Part shown: one piece after another, positions 1-7,236 of the stretch
Layout: each line of letters opens with the position of its first letter
Position numbering within the stretch: the first letter of the stretch is position 1
Source of the DNA: Chitinophaga fulva
GTDB lineage: Bacteria > Bacteroidota > Bacteroidia > Chitinophagales > Chitinophagaceae
Length of the DNA stretch: 64,000 nt
NCBI RefSeq assembly: GCF_012927205.1
Contig: NZ_JABBGC010000002.1
Location: forward strand, 248,001 to 312,000
Reading direction: 5' to 3'
The notes under the pieces: model-generated
Database searches by the model: none
The model's input: only the letters and a program-made list of their open reading frames with translations
What the model was told of the DNA's origin: nothing
Translations under genes and position numbers: made by a program

Positions 1-2
1 TT

Positions 3-488
3 ACCCAGTTGGAAGAGCTGCGTAATAAAGCAGAAGCCACACTGACGTACACGCTGTTTGATAAATTCCCGGATAAAGAACCAGAGCCACCGGCGCCGGC
101 AGAACAGCCCAGTGCAAAGAAGGCCAAACCGGCCACCACTATCGGTTCGGGCAACTTCGCCAGCCTGCTGAGCAAAATACAGCTGCAGCCGGAAACTACG
201 CTGGAGCCTAAGCATGAGGTGGACCTGCATATTGAAGCCCTCGAAAAAAACTGGAAGGGGATGAGCAATATCGCCATACTGGCGGTGCAGCTCAATGCTT
301 TTCAGCGTTACCTGGATTTGGCGATCAGCCACCATCAGCACAACCTGATTGTGATCCATGGCGTGGGTAAAGGCAAGCTGAAAGACGAGATCCATCAGAT
401 CCTCCGTCAGACGCCGGAGGTGGCGAATTTTGTGAACCAGTACCATGCTAAGTATGGTTATGGCGCCACTGAAATCACGTTTAAATAA
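3..488 (+). CDS. Smr-domain protein (DUF2027/MutS2-like), 5' end missing
   Basis: The frame is open from the first bases of the window, so the gene begins upstream; the TTG at 9 is only the first start-like codon inside it. The C-terminal 90 residues form a Smr domain: VDLHIEAL replaces the usual DLHG motif, and HGVGKGKL matches the HGxGxGxL motif. A Pro/Ala/Lys-rich linker precedes it. Smr domains are nucleic-acid-binding or nicking modules of MutS2 and related proteins. In Bacteroidota a DUF2027-plus-Smr protein of about 350 residues has this tail, and I favour that reading. A strong hairpin terminator follows the stop. The molecular role is not known from sequence. Confidence 0.8.
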   Translation, partial: TQLEELRNKAEATLTYTLFDKFPDKEPEPPAPAEQPSAKKAKPATTIGSGNFASLLSKIQLQPETTLEPKHEVDLHIEALEKNWKGMSNIAILAVQLNAFQRYLDLAISHHQHNLIVIHGVGKGKLKDEIHQILRQTPEVANFVNQYHAKYGYGATEITFK

Positions 489-513
489 CTGAAACGTTAA
501 AATCTGTATACTC

Positions 514-555
514 AAAACTCTTTAGCACCTAAATATTTTGGTGCTAAAGAGTTTT
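514..555 (+). terminator. Rho-independent terminator after the Smr gene
   Basis: A perfect 16-bp inverted repeat (514-529 with 540-555), loop of 10 bases, ends in TTTT on the plus strand 26 bases after the Smr stop codon. It separates that gene from the rnpB promoter. Confidence 0.75.
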
Positions 556-593
556 AAGTTTAAAATATTTTACACCTGAATGCCCAAATGCGG

Positions 594-601
594 TACCTTT
601 G
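594..601 (+). promoter_or_regulatory. rnpB promoter, Bacteroidota -7 element TACCTTTG
   Basis: TACCTTTG matches the Bacteroidota housekeeping consensus TAnnTTTG exactly. It lies 6 bases before the first paired base of rnpB helix P1 (608), where transcription should start. Only a weak T-rich -33 element (568-571) is seen. Confidence 0.7.
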
Positions 602-607
602 CGCTCC

Positions 608-973
608 AACTACAAACCGTGCTATCGTTCCTTTGGCTTGTCTGAAGGGAAGGAAAGTCCGGACAGCGTAGAGCAACACACCACCTAACGGGTGGGCTCC
701 GGCTTGCCGGAGACAGAGAGTGCCACAGAAAATTACCGCCCTGTTTCGGCGGGGTAAGGGTGAAAATGTGGGGTAAGAGCCCACGGTGTAGACAGGTAAC
801 TGTTTGTACGGGTAAACCTTGTGTGCTGAAATGCCATGTATACGGACGCTTGAGGGCTGCTCGTCCGATGTCCGAGGGTAGGCAGATACAGGGGGCGCGC
901 GAGCGTCACCGCAGATAAATGATAGCAACCCTGGCTTGCCAGGGGACAGAATCCGGCTTACAGGTTTGTAGTT
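608..973 (+). ncRNA. rnpB: RNase P RNA (M1 RNA, bacterial class A)
   Basis: This is the catalytic RNA that matures tRNA 5' ends. The conserved 5' core GGAAAGTCCGGACA lies at 650-663, and the 3' core contains AGATAAATGATAGC (913-926) followed by GACAGAATCCGGCTTACA. Helix P1 is explicit: AACTACAAACC at 608-618 is the perfect complement of GGTTTGTAGTT at 963-973, which sets both ends. A T-rich run follows at once. The promoter -7 element sits just upstream. The size of about 366 nt fits the class. Reading frames crossing it on either strand are accidental. Confidence 0.97.
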
Positions 974-1050
974 TTTTTCTTTTTCTTTTCCCCTGCTTTG
1001 ATATTACAATAAAACCTCCTATCTTCTCACCCTTATTAATTCTGTTTTTT

Positions 1051-1464
1051 ATGACCTTAAGAGACGAACGTAACTGGGGCACATTTATTCACCTTGGTGG
1101 TATCGTGGGCTCAGCGATTTTCCGGCCTGCCGGTAATGTCATTCTCGTGCTGGTATTATGGCTGATCAAACGCAACGAGTCCCGTTTTGTGGACGATCTG
1201 GGCAAAGAAGCCATCAATTTTCAAATCACCATCAGCCTGGTCAGCGTACTGATCTCCATACTGGCTGGTGTTTTCAATGGCCTGTGGTCATTAGGCAGCT
1301 GGATGACCGGCGGTTTCTTTTTCTCCAATGGCTGGAGCTGGAGCTGGGGCGGGCTGCATGGCCTGTTATGGGTGGTGAACCTGATCTTCAGCATTATTGC
1401 CGCGGTGAAAGCCAATGAAGGAACTTCCTATAAGTATCCGTTTTCGCTGAGACTGGTGAAATGA
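1051..1464 (+). CDS. DUF4870 family membrane protein
   Basis: A 137-residue protein beginning MTLRDERNWGTFIHLGGIVG, a typical DUF4870 opening. Three to four hydrophobic segments follow (about residues 14-38, 55-80 and 105-125), with the conserved motif GKEAINFQITIS between the first and second. I chose the ATG at 1051; the frame stays open back to 919, but that start lies inside rnpB. An aromatic Trp/Gly-rich stretch (about residues 85-105) is unusual. Function is unknown; members are small inner-membrane proteins. A bidirectional terminator separates it from the convergent protease gene. Confidence 0.8.
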   Translation: MTLRDERNWGTFIHLGGIVGSAIFRPAGNVILVLVLWLIKRNESRFVDDLGKEAINFQITISLVSVLISILAGVFNGLWSLGSWMTGGFFFSNGWSWSWGGLHGLLWVVNLIFSIIAAVKANEGTSYKYPFSLRLVK

Positions 1465-1485
1465 TTTTTTAGACAGAAATATATT

Positions 1486-1525
1486 CCAACAAAAAAGGCG
1501 CGGATGTCCGCGCCTTTTTTGTTGG
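1486..1525. terminator. Bidirectional terminator
   Basis: A perfect 19-bp stem (1486-1504 with 1507-1525) with A6 on one arm and T6 on the other. It lies between the convergent DUF4870 and subtilase genes and should stop transcription from both sides. Confidence 0.85.
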
Positions 1526-1542
1526 AAGTATCGTGGGACCGG

Positions 1543-3237
1543 TTAGTTTTTCTTTACCGGTTTCATTTTCGCTTTGTGTTGTTTCTTCTTCACGTTCTCA
1601 CCTTTGATGGTAGCTGCCAGTTTTAAGGCTTCGTAAGTGTTTACCACACCACCGCTAATAGAGAGGTCTGCGAAGTTGATCCTTTCGTCCTGTGTACCAG
1701 GTTTATTGACTTCTTTGGTACCGTCGGGGAGCGGTGTAGCGCTCTTTTCGAGGATATATTTCAGCTGGCGGGCACTCAGTTCCGGGTAGTAAGAGAGCAC
1801 AAGGGCTGCCACGCCGGCTACTACCGGTGCAGCCATGCTGGTGCCGCTGGCGCTGCCGTATTTGTTGCCGCCAGGAATGGTAGAGTAGATCTGTACGCCG
1901 GGAGCGAAGAGGTCTACGGTCTTTTTGCCATAGTTAGAGAAGCCTGCTACCTTATCAGGGCCCACTCCGTTGCTGCTGGCGCCTACCGTGATGAAGTTAT
2001 CAGCGCGGGGGCTGCCGTCTGCAAAATCAGGGTTAGGGTAGTTGGGCACAGAATCGTTGTTGGCGCCATCGTTGCCGGCTGCATGTACCAGCAGCACACC
2101 TTTCTTTTGCGCGTATTTAACCGCTTCATCCACCCAATCCTTGTGAGGAGAGTATGGTTTACCAAAGCTCATATTGATGATCTGTGCGCCGTTGTCTACC
2201 GCATAACGGATAGCGAGGGCTACGTCTTTATCTCTCTCATCACCGTCTGGCACTGCTTTTACTGCCATGATGCGAACATTGTCGGCCACACCGTCAATAC
2301 CTACGCCGTTGTTGCGGAGGGCGCCGATGATACCGCTAACATGGGTCCCGTGGAAACCAAATTTCCCCATTACATCGTTGTTGCCGTATTTGGTGTCGGC
2401 AATATCGTCGTATTTGTCGCCCACGATCTTTTCGCGGTTTTGATTGGGCGGTACTTCTGTGGCTTCTGCTTTTCTTTTCAGGTCGCCCATATAGGCATCG
2501 AATTCCATTTTGAATTCACTGAAGGAAGCGGGCTCGTCGCCGGTGCTTTTCAGCAGCCGGGTCATGAAATTACGTGCCAGGAGCACATCCTGATTGGTCG
2601 TCTGGATGCTGTCGAGCTGGCCAACGGTAAAATCTTCTTTATTGAGGTATGTCTTCAGGATGTTTTCGCATTTGCTGACGTTTTCCTGAAGTTTGGCCAT
2701 CGATTTATACTGGAGCTTGGTCTGGGAGCTGGGCTTTTCTATTTTCTGTTTTAAAGCCTGCCAAGTGGCGTATTCTTTGGAGTTTTTATCCAGTGTGGAG
2801 TCCGGGTCACCGTACTTGTTTTTGTAGCGGTAATACTCGCGGGTAGCTTCGTCGGAGTCTTCTTTCAGGCTGCTGCCGTCTTTAGCGCCGAGGAAGTTCC
2901 AGCCGTGAATATCGTCTATGTAGCCATTTCCATCATCATCTTTGCCGTTGCCGGGTATTTCGCCCGGGTTGGTCCATAGGATGCCTTTCAGGTCTTCATG
3001 GAGGGTATCAATACCGGAATCAATGACTGCTACGATTACCGGGGTGCTTTTTTTCCCTTTCAGTATCTCTTTGTAGGCTTTTTCAGTATTGGTGCCGTAA
3101 ACACTGTCGGTCTCGTAGTTCAGCAACTGCCAGTTTTTAGGCACCTGGGTTTTACTCTGGGCACTGGATTTCGTTGTAAAAGCAGCCGTCAATGCAACAC
3201 ATGCCAAGACTGCAACCTCTCGACTAAACAATTTCAT
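1543..3237 (-). CDS. Secreted S8 family serine peptidase (subtilase)
   Basis: A 564-residue exported subtilisin-like protease. A signal peptide (1-26, ending SSAQ) is followed by the catalytic Asp in VIAVIDSGID (D73), His in FGFHGTHVSG (H296), oxyanion Asn in HAAGND (N389) and Ser in SGTSMAAP (S467). All four are present, so it should be active. About 220 residues separate Asp and His, far more than the roughly 30 in subtilisin; the insert holds a DDDGNGYIDD acidic stretch that may bind calcium and a Lys/Glu-rich helical region. The tail is very basic. No T9SS domain is seen, so it probably stays in the periplasm or is attached in another way. It is transcribed alone. Confidence 0.93.
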   Translation of the reverse strand: MKLFSREVAVLACVALTAAFTTKSSAQSKTQVPKNWQLLNYETDSVYGTNTEKAYKEILKGKKSTPVIVAVIDSGIDTLHEDLKGILWTNPGEIPGNGKDDDGNGYIDDIHGWNFLGAKDGSSLKEDSDEATREYYRYKNKYGDPDSTLDKNSKEYATWQALKQKIEKPSSQTKLQYKSMAKLQENVSKCENILKTYLNKEDFTVGQLDSIQTTNQDVLLARNFMTRLLKSTGDEPASFSEFKMEFDAYMGDLKRKAEATEVPPNQNREKIVGDKYDDIADTKYGNNDVMGKFGFHGTHVSGIIGALRNNGVGIDGVADNVRIMAVKAVPDGDERDKDVALAIRYAVDNGAQIINMSFGKPYSPHKDWVDEAVKYAQKKGVLLVHAAGNDGANNDSVPNYPNPDFADGSPRADNFITVGASSNGVGPDKVAGFSNYGKKTVDLFAPGVQIYSTIPGGNKYGSASGTSMAAPVVAGVAALVLSYYPELSARQLKYILEKSATPLPDGTKEVNKPGTQDERINFADLSISGGVVNTYEALKLAATIKGENVKKKQHKAKMKPVKKN

Positions 3238-3558
3238 GTTCTATGATTAATAATTAAAATATCATGATGCGAATAAAGGTATAGAAAAAGCCTTAGAACA
3301 GGCTAATTTTAATGATAAGCGTGCTATTTGTTGGTTAATTGGAGAAAATTGTACAAATGGCTTTCTTATCAGGTTGCTGGTGTTAAACAGCCCGGTTATC
3401 CACCCATCACATTACTGCTATAGTTTCGCGTGGAAAACCTACCTTTACGCCGGTTCCTTTCTTTTCCTCTATAACGTTCTCTTCCCAACAGGCGCCCATT
3501 TCGTGGGAATACTCCCTTATACTGTTTTGTATTTACCTCATCATTAAAAATTATCGTC
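3238..3558. other. Divergent intergenic region (321 bp)
   Basis: Promoter region between the subtilase (minus) and the phosphatase-like gene (plus). On the minus strand TACCTTTA (3274-3281) is a one-mismatch -7 element 37 bases before the subtilase start. No gene, repeat or convincing operator was found. Confidence 0.4.
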
Positions 3559-4089
3559 ATGCTGAAAACTGCTATTCTAGCCACCCTGCTGGCCGCCGGT
3601 AATGCCGCTTTTGCCACCGGCCCTGAAAAAGTGACCACTGTTATTTTCGTGAACGCAGCCGAAGAAGAGTCCTCACCATCCGCCGGTCTGAGTGATGAAG
3701 GGAGGGACCAGACCCGTTTGTTTACAGATGCCTGTCGGCATATTGACGTGGCCGCCATTTATACCATTTACGTGAACAAGGCTGTACAAACAGTAACGCC
3801 GCTATCGGAACTGCGGCAATTGCACCCTGTTTATTACTGGGTAACGAAAGATCAGGAGACCCGGGACTGTGTATTGGACTGTATTGTAAAGCAAAACAGG
3901 GGCAAGACAATCGTGATTTGTGGAAATCCGGAAAATATTCCTGCCATGGCTAGAAGCCTTGGTGTAAGGGCTAAAACAGTCAGAAGCCTTTACGATAAAG
4001 GATCAGGTCAGTTTTTGATCGTTCGTGTGCTTGGAAATAATACCGCCGTAGCACAAAAGTTGAATATGAATATTCAAAAAAAAGTCTAA
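3559..4089 (+). CDS. Exported histidine-phosphatase-fold protein with catalytic residues lost
   Basis: A 176-residue protein with a signal peptide (1-19, AAFA/TG). The body follows the histidine phosphatase (SixA/phosphoglycerate mutase) pattern: strand TTVIFVNAAEE, the LSDEGRDQ motif, then DVAAIYTIYVNKAVQT and a late GKTIVICGNPENIPAMARSLG segment. In active family members the first strand reads VRHAE and the last GHS. Here Arg is N32, the nucleophile His is A33, the second Arg is probably K74 and the second His is N123. I infer a catalytically dead binding protein. The fold assignment is by motif order only. A GC hairpin with T-run follows (4169-4199). Confidence 0.65.
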   Translation: MLKTAILATLLAAGNAAFATGPEKVTTVIFVNAAEEESSPSAGLSDEGRDQTRLFTDACRHIDVAAIYTIYVNKAVQTVTPLSELRQLHPVYYWVTKDQETRDCVLDCIVKQNRGKTIVICGNPENIPAMARSLGVRAKTVRSLYDKGSGQFLIVRVLGNNTAVAQKLNMNIQKKV

Positions 4090-4168
4090 TATTTATAGTC
4101 GGAAGAATATTTGATGGCTTCCCGCTATCGGATATTTTTCTCATAAGCATGGTTTCCGTTTAACGAAA

Positions 4169-4199
4169 AGCGGGGTTCTCTAACCTCGCTACTATTTTT
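4169..4199 (+). terminator. Terminator after the phosphatase-like gene
   Basis: A 9-bp stem with one G-U pair (4169-4177 with 4182-4190), CTCT loop, followed by ACTATTTTT. It lies 80 bases after the stop codon. Confidence 0.6.
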
Positions 4200-4432
4200 A
4201 AAACTTGAATCCGGAGATCGTGTAAGTCGATGTATGTAGAGGAAGGACCTGCGTTGCAGGCAGAATTTTATCAACCGCTTTTAAATCTGATCAGGGAGGA
4301 GCACATCCTGACATGAATATTAAAAGCTCCGGGGCACAGCCTCGGAGCTGGAAAAAGCCCAAAGTTTAACCACAAATTTGCTATCAAAATTTATCATAGA
4401 AGGGCAGACCATCGCGGTCTGCCCTTTATTTT
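4200..4432 (+). other. Unassigned transcript-like segment with its own terminator
   Basis: This stretch is bounded by two plus-strand terminators (4169-4199 and 4400-4432), as expected for an independent short transcript. It holds a 28-codon open frame at 4230-4316 (MYVEEGPALQ..., helical-looking) and a small hairpin GCTCCG/CGGAGC near 4327-4350. I find no clear TAnnTTTG promoter. It could be a small RNA, a small-protein mRNA or decayed sequence. Confidence 0.3.
4400..4432 (+). terminator. Rho-independent terminator
   Basis: A perfect 11-bp stem AAGGGCAGACC/GGTCTGCCCTT (4400-4410 with 4416-4426) followed by TATTTTTG. No annotated plus-strand gene lies directly upstream, which is the main reason to suspect a transcript in 4200-4400. 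Confidence 0.7.
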
Positions 4433-4488
4433 TGTTCTGATCCGACCCCATCCGATCCAATCGCATCCAATCCAATTCCATCGCTAAT

Positions 4489-4662
4489 TCCCAGGGCTGA
4501 AGCCCTGGGCTACGTTGTGTTTCAGTTCCTTTTCCTGTTGAGGCCTGTTATTTATGGCAAGTACCCATATAGCCCGAGGCTTTGGGGATCCGCATAAAAC
4601 GATTGAATCCATCATCCGAAAGAAATTGAAACACAACGTAGCCCAGGGCTTCAGCCCTGGGA
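4489..4662. repeat. REP-type inverted pair around a 102-bp spacer
   Basis: Two 36-bp arms (4489-4524 and 4627-4662) are perfect reverse complements. Each holds the palindromic core CCCAGGGCTGAAGCCCTGGG (4490-4509) or its complement (4643-4662 region) plus a non-palindromic tail reading CTACGTTGTGTTTCA. The whole can fold into a cruciform with hairpins at both arms. A third copy of the core alone is at 13179-13198. No transposase lies in the window. This fits a REP doublet/MITE mobilised by a RAYT-type enzyme elsewhere in the genome; that origin is an inference. Confidence 0.75.
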
Positions 4663-4697
4663 TGGGATGCGATACGATGGACGGAGAATGCCGGGCA

Positions 4698-4731
4698 TAA
4701 AAAAGGGGGTATCCTTTCGGATACCCCCTTT
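4698..4731 (-). terminator. Terminator of the lysine-catabolism operon
   Basis: A perfect 13-bp stem (4702-4714 with 4719-4731), TTTC loop on the plus strand. On the minus strand it runs into a T-tract (plus-strand A-run at 4699-4704). It lies 20 bases after the ALDH stop codon. Confidence 0.85.
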
Positions 4732-4750
4732 CGTTATTTGTTGTGGCTGA

Positions 4751-6280
4751 TTACAGGTCGAATTTGATGCCCTGTGCCAGCGGCAGCTTGTCTGAGTAGT
4801 TGATGGTATTGGTCTGGCGGCGCATGTATGCTTTCCATGCGTCGGAGCCGCTTTCTCTGCCACCACCTGTTTCTTTTTCACCGCCGAAGGCGCCGCCTAT
4901 TTCCGCACCGGAAGTACCGATGTTGACATTGGCGATACCGCAGTCAGAACCGGCGGCAGACAGGAACTGTTCTGCTTCGCGGAGGTTCAGCGTCATGATC
5001 GCAGAGGAGAGGCCTTGTGGCACGTCGTTCTGCATGGCGATGGCTTCGGTGAGGGTTTGGTATTTCATCACGTAGAGGATCGGCGCGAAGGTCTCGTGCT
5101 GTACGATGGCGTAGGTATTTTCTACGGCAGCGATACAGGGTTTCACGTAGCAGCCGGATTCATATCCTGCGCCTTCGAGGACGCCGCCTTCCACGAGGAA
5201 GGTGCCGCCTTGTTCTTTCACCTGGGAGATAGTGTTCAGGTAGGCGTTGACAGCATCTTTATCGATCAACGGCCCTACGTGGTTCTTTTCATCCAGCGGA
5301 TTGCCGATACGGATCTGTGCGTATGCTTTTACCAGTTTAGCAGTAAAGGCATCGTACACGCTTTCATGGATGATAAGGCGGCGGGTGGAGGTGCAGCGCT
5401 GACCGGCAGTACCTACCGCGCCAAATACTGCGCCGATGAGGGTCATGTCCAGGTCTGCGTCTTTAGACACGATGATGGCGTTGTTACCGCCCAGTTCCAG
5501 CAGGGAGCGGCCCAGGCGTGCCCCTACGGCGGCGCCTACGCTTTTGCCCATGCGGGTGGAGCCGGTAGCAGATACCAGCGGAATACGATGGTCGTTGGAC
5601 ATCCATTCGCCCGTTTCGCGGCCGCCGGTCACGAGGCAGCAAACGCCCTCCGGTACATTGTTGGCAGCGAATACGGTTTCGACTATACGTTGACACGCCA
5701 GCGCGGTCACGGGTGTTTTTTCGGAAGGCTTCCAAATACACACGTTTCCGCAAACCCATGCCAGCATGGAGTTCCAGCTCCACACCGCCACCGGGAAGTT
5801 AAAGGCGGAAATAATAGCGGTAATACCCAGCGGATGCCATTGCTCATACATGCGGTGGCCGGGGCGTTCGGAATGCATGCTCAGGCCATAGAGCTGGCGG
5901 GAGAGACCTACGGCAAAGTCGCAGATATCGATCATTTCCTGTACTTCTCCATAACCTTCCTGCAGGCTTTTACCCATTTCGTAGGAAACGAGGCGGCCCA
6001 GTTGTTCTTTATGTGCACGCAGCGCTTCGCCGATCTGGCGCACAATTTCTCCTCTTCTCGGAGCGGGCCACTGGCGCCACTCTTTGAATGCTTCCTGTGC
6101 TACGGCAATTACCGCGTCATAGTTGCTGCGGTCAGCACTTTTTACAGTGGCAATGGTCTTGTTGTCTACCGGTGATACGGACACAATATCTTCTCCGCCG
6201 GCTTCCAGCCAGTGTTTGCCCGTGCTGACGCCGCTCTGTTGCGCGCTGATGCCAAAAGCTTTTAAAATATCATCTGCCAT
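4751..6280 (-). CDS. ALDH7-family aldehyde dehydrogenase, probable 2-aminoadipate semialdehyde dehydrogenase
   Basis: A 509-residue cytosolic NAD(P)-dependent aldehyde dehydrogenase. It has the substrate-channel Asn in AFNFPV (N161), the SATGSTRMG nucleotide motif, the general base in LLELGGNN (E262) and the catalytic Cys in GQRCTSTRR (C296). Overall it resembles the antiquitin/ALDH7 group (FNFPVAVWSWN, EIGGAFGGEKETGGGRESGSDAWKAYMRRQT), whose members oxidise aminoadipate semialdehyde/piperideine-6-carboxylate to 2-aminoadipate. It is the last gene of a three-gene operon, 23 bases after the HglS-like gene, which supports a role in lysine breakdown. The family call is firm; the substrate is inferred from family and context. 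Confidence 0.9.
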   Translation of the reverse strand: MADDILKAFGISAQQSGVSTGKHWLEAGGEDIVSVSPVDNKTIATVKSADRSNYDAVIAVAQEAFKEWRQWPAPRRGEIVRQIGEALRAHKEQLGRLVSYEMGKSLQEGYGEVQEMIDICDFAVGLSRQLYGLSMHSERPGHRMYEQWHPLGITAIISAFNFPVAVWSWNSMLAWVCGNVCIWKPSEKTPVTALACQRIVETVFAANNVPEGVCCLVTGGRETGEWMSNDHRIPLVSATGSTRMGKSVGAAVGARLGRSLLELGGNNAIIVSKDADLDMTLIGAVFGAVGTAGQRCTSTRRLIIHESVYDAFTAKLVKAYAQIRIGNPLDEKNHVGPLIDKDAVNAYLNTISQVKEQGGTFLVEGGVLEGAGYESGCYVKPCIAAVENTYAIVQHETFAPILYVMKYQTLTEAIAMQNDVPQGLSSAIMTLNLREAEQFLSAAGSDCGIANVNIGTSGAEIGGAFGGEKETGGGRESGSDAWKAYMRRQTNTINYSDKLPLAQGIKFDL

Positions 6281-6303
6281 GGTGGGTGTATTAGTAAACT
6301 AAA

Positions 6304-7194
6304 TTAGGAACTTTTTTTCGTTTGGGTGGAGTACGTGCTTTCAAAGATTTTGTCGGCATTACCTGCTTCAAAGCCTTCCCGGCGGTGTTCGCGACGGACG
6401 GCAGTGGCTGGAAGGCCTGCAAATTCCGGCAGCACTTTCCTTTCCGCAAATTCCACATAGGAACCAGCGATTTTGATGGTGTCGCCACCGGCAAAAGTGG
6501 CCGGTATCATGCCCGCTACGGTAGCGCTTTGCAGCAGTTTACCATCCGGACTGGTTTTGATTTTTCCGCCGGCGTCATTGAGGATAAAACCATTTTGTTC
6601 GAGGAACTGGTTAAACTCCGCAACGGTGTTATATCCTGCGGGCAGGTTATGTACGCTCACCGTAAAATGGTTCAGGTAATAGCGGTTATAAATCACCCAC
6701 GCGGCATATTCGCTTTCAGCAGCCAGTGTCTGGAAATCCGCCAGGGTAGGAGTACGCCAGAGCCCACTGTGCAGGAAGGTGTCTACGGCTTTGCTGTCAT
6801 CCAGGTCCAGGAGCGTTACGGGGTCTGCTTTTACTTCATCGGTGTAACTGGTGATAATATCCTGTGCTGTCTGGCTCAGGTCTTTCACCCGCAGCTCACT
6901 GATAAAGATGCGCGGATACTTCGGCAATGGCGGTGCATACCACCATGCGTCCAGCTTTTTGGAGGCAAAATAGTAGTGGTCCATTTTCGTATAGCCGTAG
7001 TGGAGGAAGATCTTCTCCAGCGACTGTACGCCGAGTTGCGGCACTCCCATGGTACGGAAGGCGATATGATCGTTCTCGATATCGTCTGCTTTCCCGATTA
7101 ATCCGTTGCTGACCATGGCAGCGATCACTGCTGACACGTCCGGCACCCGCTCCTGGTAACGGCTCATCAGGCCGTTTAATACTTCTTGTAACAT
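6304..7194 (-). CDS. DUF1338 family, 2-oxoadipate dioxygenase/decarboxylase (HglS-like)
   Basis: A 296-residue protein of the DUF1338 family, whose characterised member HglS of Pseudomonas converts 2-oxoadipate to D-2-hydroxyglutarate with Fe(II) and O2. The family opening motif NDHIAFRTMG carries H43 and R47; a second candidate metal ligand is H176 in YLNHFTVSVHN and a third is E248 in GSYVEFAER. These ligand assignments are by analogy to the VOC-type fold. At 296 residues it is shorter than the roughly 460-residue Pseudomonas enzyme. It sits between a dehydrogenase and ALDH7 (42- and 23-base gaps), the expected place for the step after aminoadipate transamination; no transaminase is in the operon. 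Confidence 0.87.
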   Translation of the reverse strand: MLQEVLNGLMSRYQERVPDVSAVIAAMVSNGLIGKADDIENDHIAFRTMGVPQLGVQSLEKIFLHYGYTKMDHYYFASKKLDAWWYAPPLPKYPRIFISELRVKDLSQTAQDIITSYTDEVKADPVTLLDLDDSKAVDTFLHSGLWRTPTLADFQTLAAESEYAAWVIYNRYYLNHFTVSVHNLPAGYNTVAEFNQFLEQNGFILNDAGGKIKTSPDGKLLQSATVAGMIPATFAGGDTIKIAGSYVEFAERKVLPEFAGLPATAVRREHRREGFEAGNADKIFESTYSTQTKKSS

Positions 7195-7236
7195 GGCGTT
7201 TGTTTGAGCTTCCTGCGGCCAGCCTGTGGCTGACTG

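Noticed and set aside
560..928. 122-codon minus-strand open frame
   Set aside because: It lies across rnpB, whose conserved core and P1 pairing explain the sequence.
919..1050. Longer start for the DUF4870 protein
   Set aside because: The extension would be translated from rnpB and its T-run; family similarity begins at the ATG at 1051.
5015..6175. 386-codon plus-strand open frame opposite ALDH7
   Set aside because: Antisense shadow of a well-recognised enzyme gene; His/Phe-rich translation without domains.
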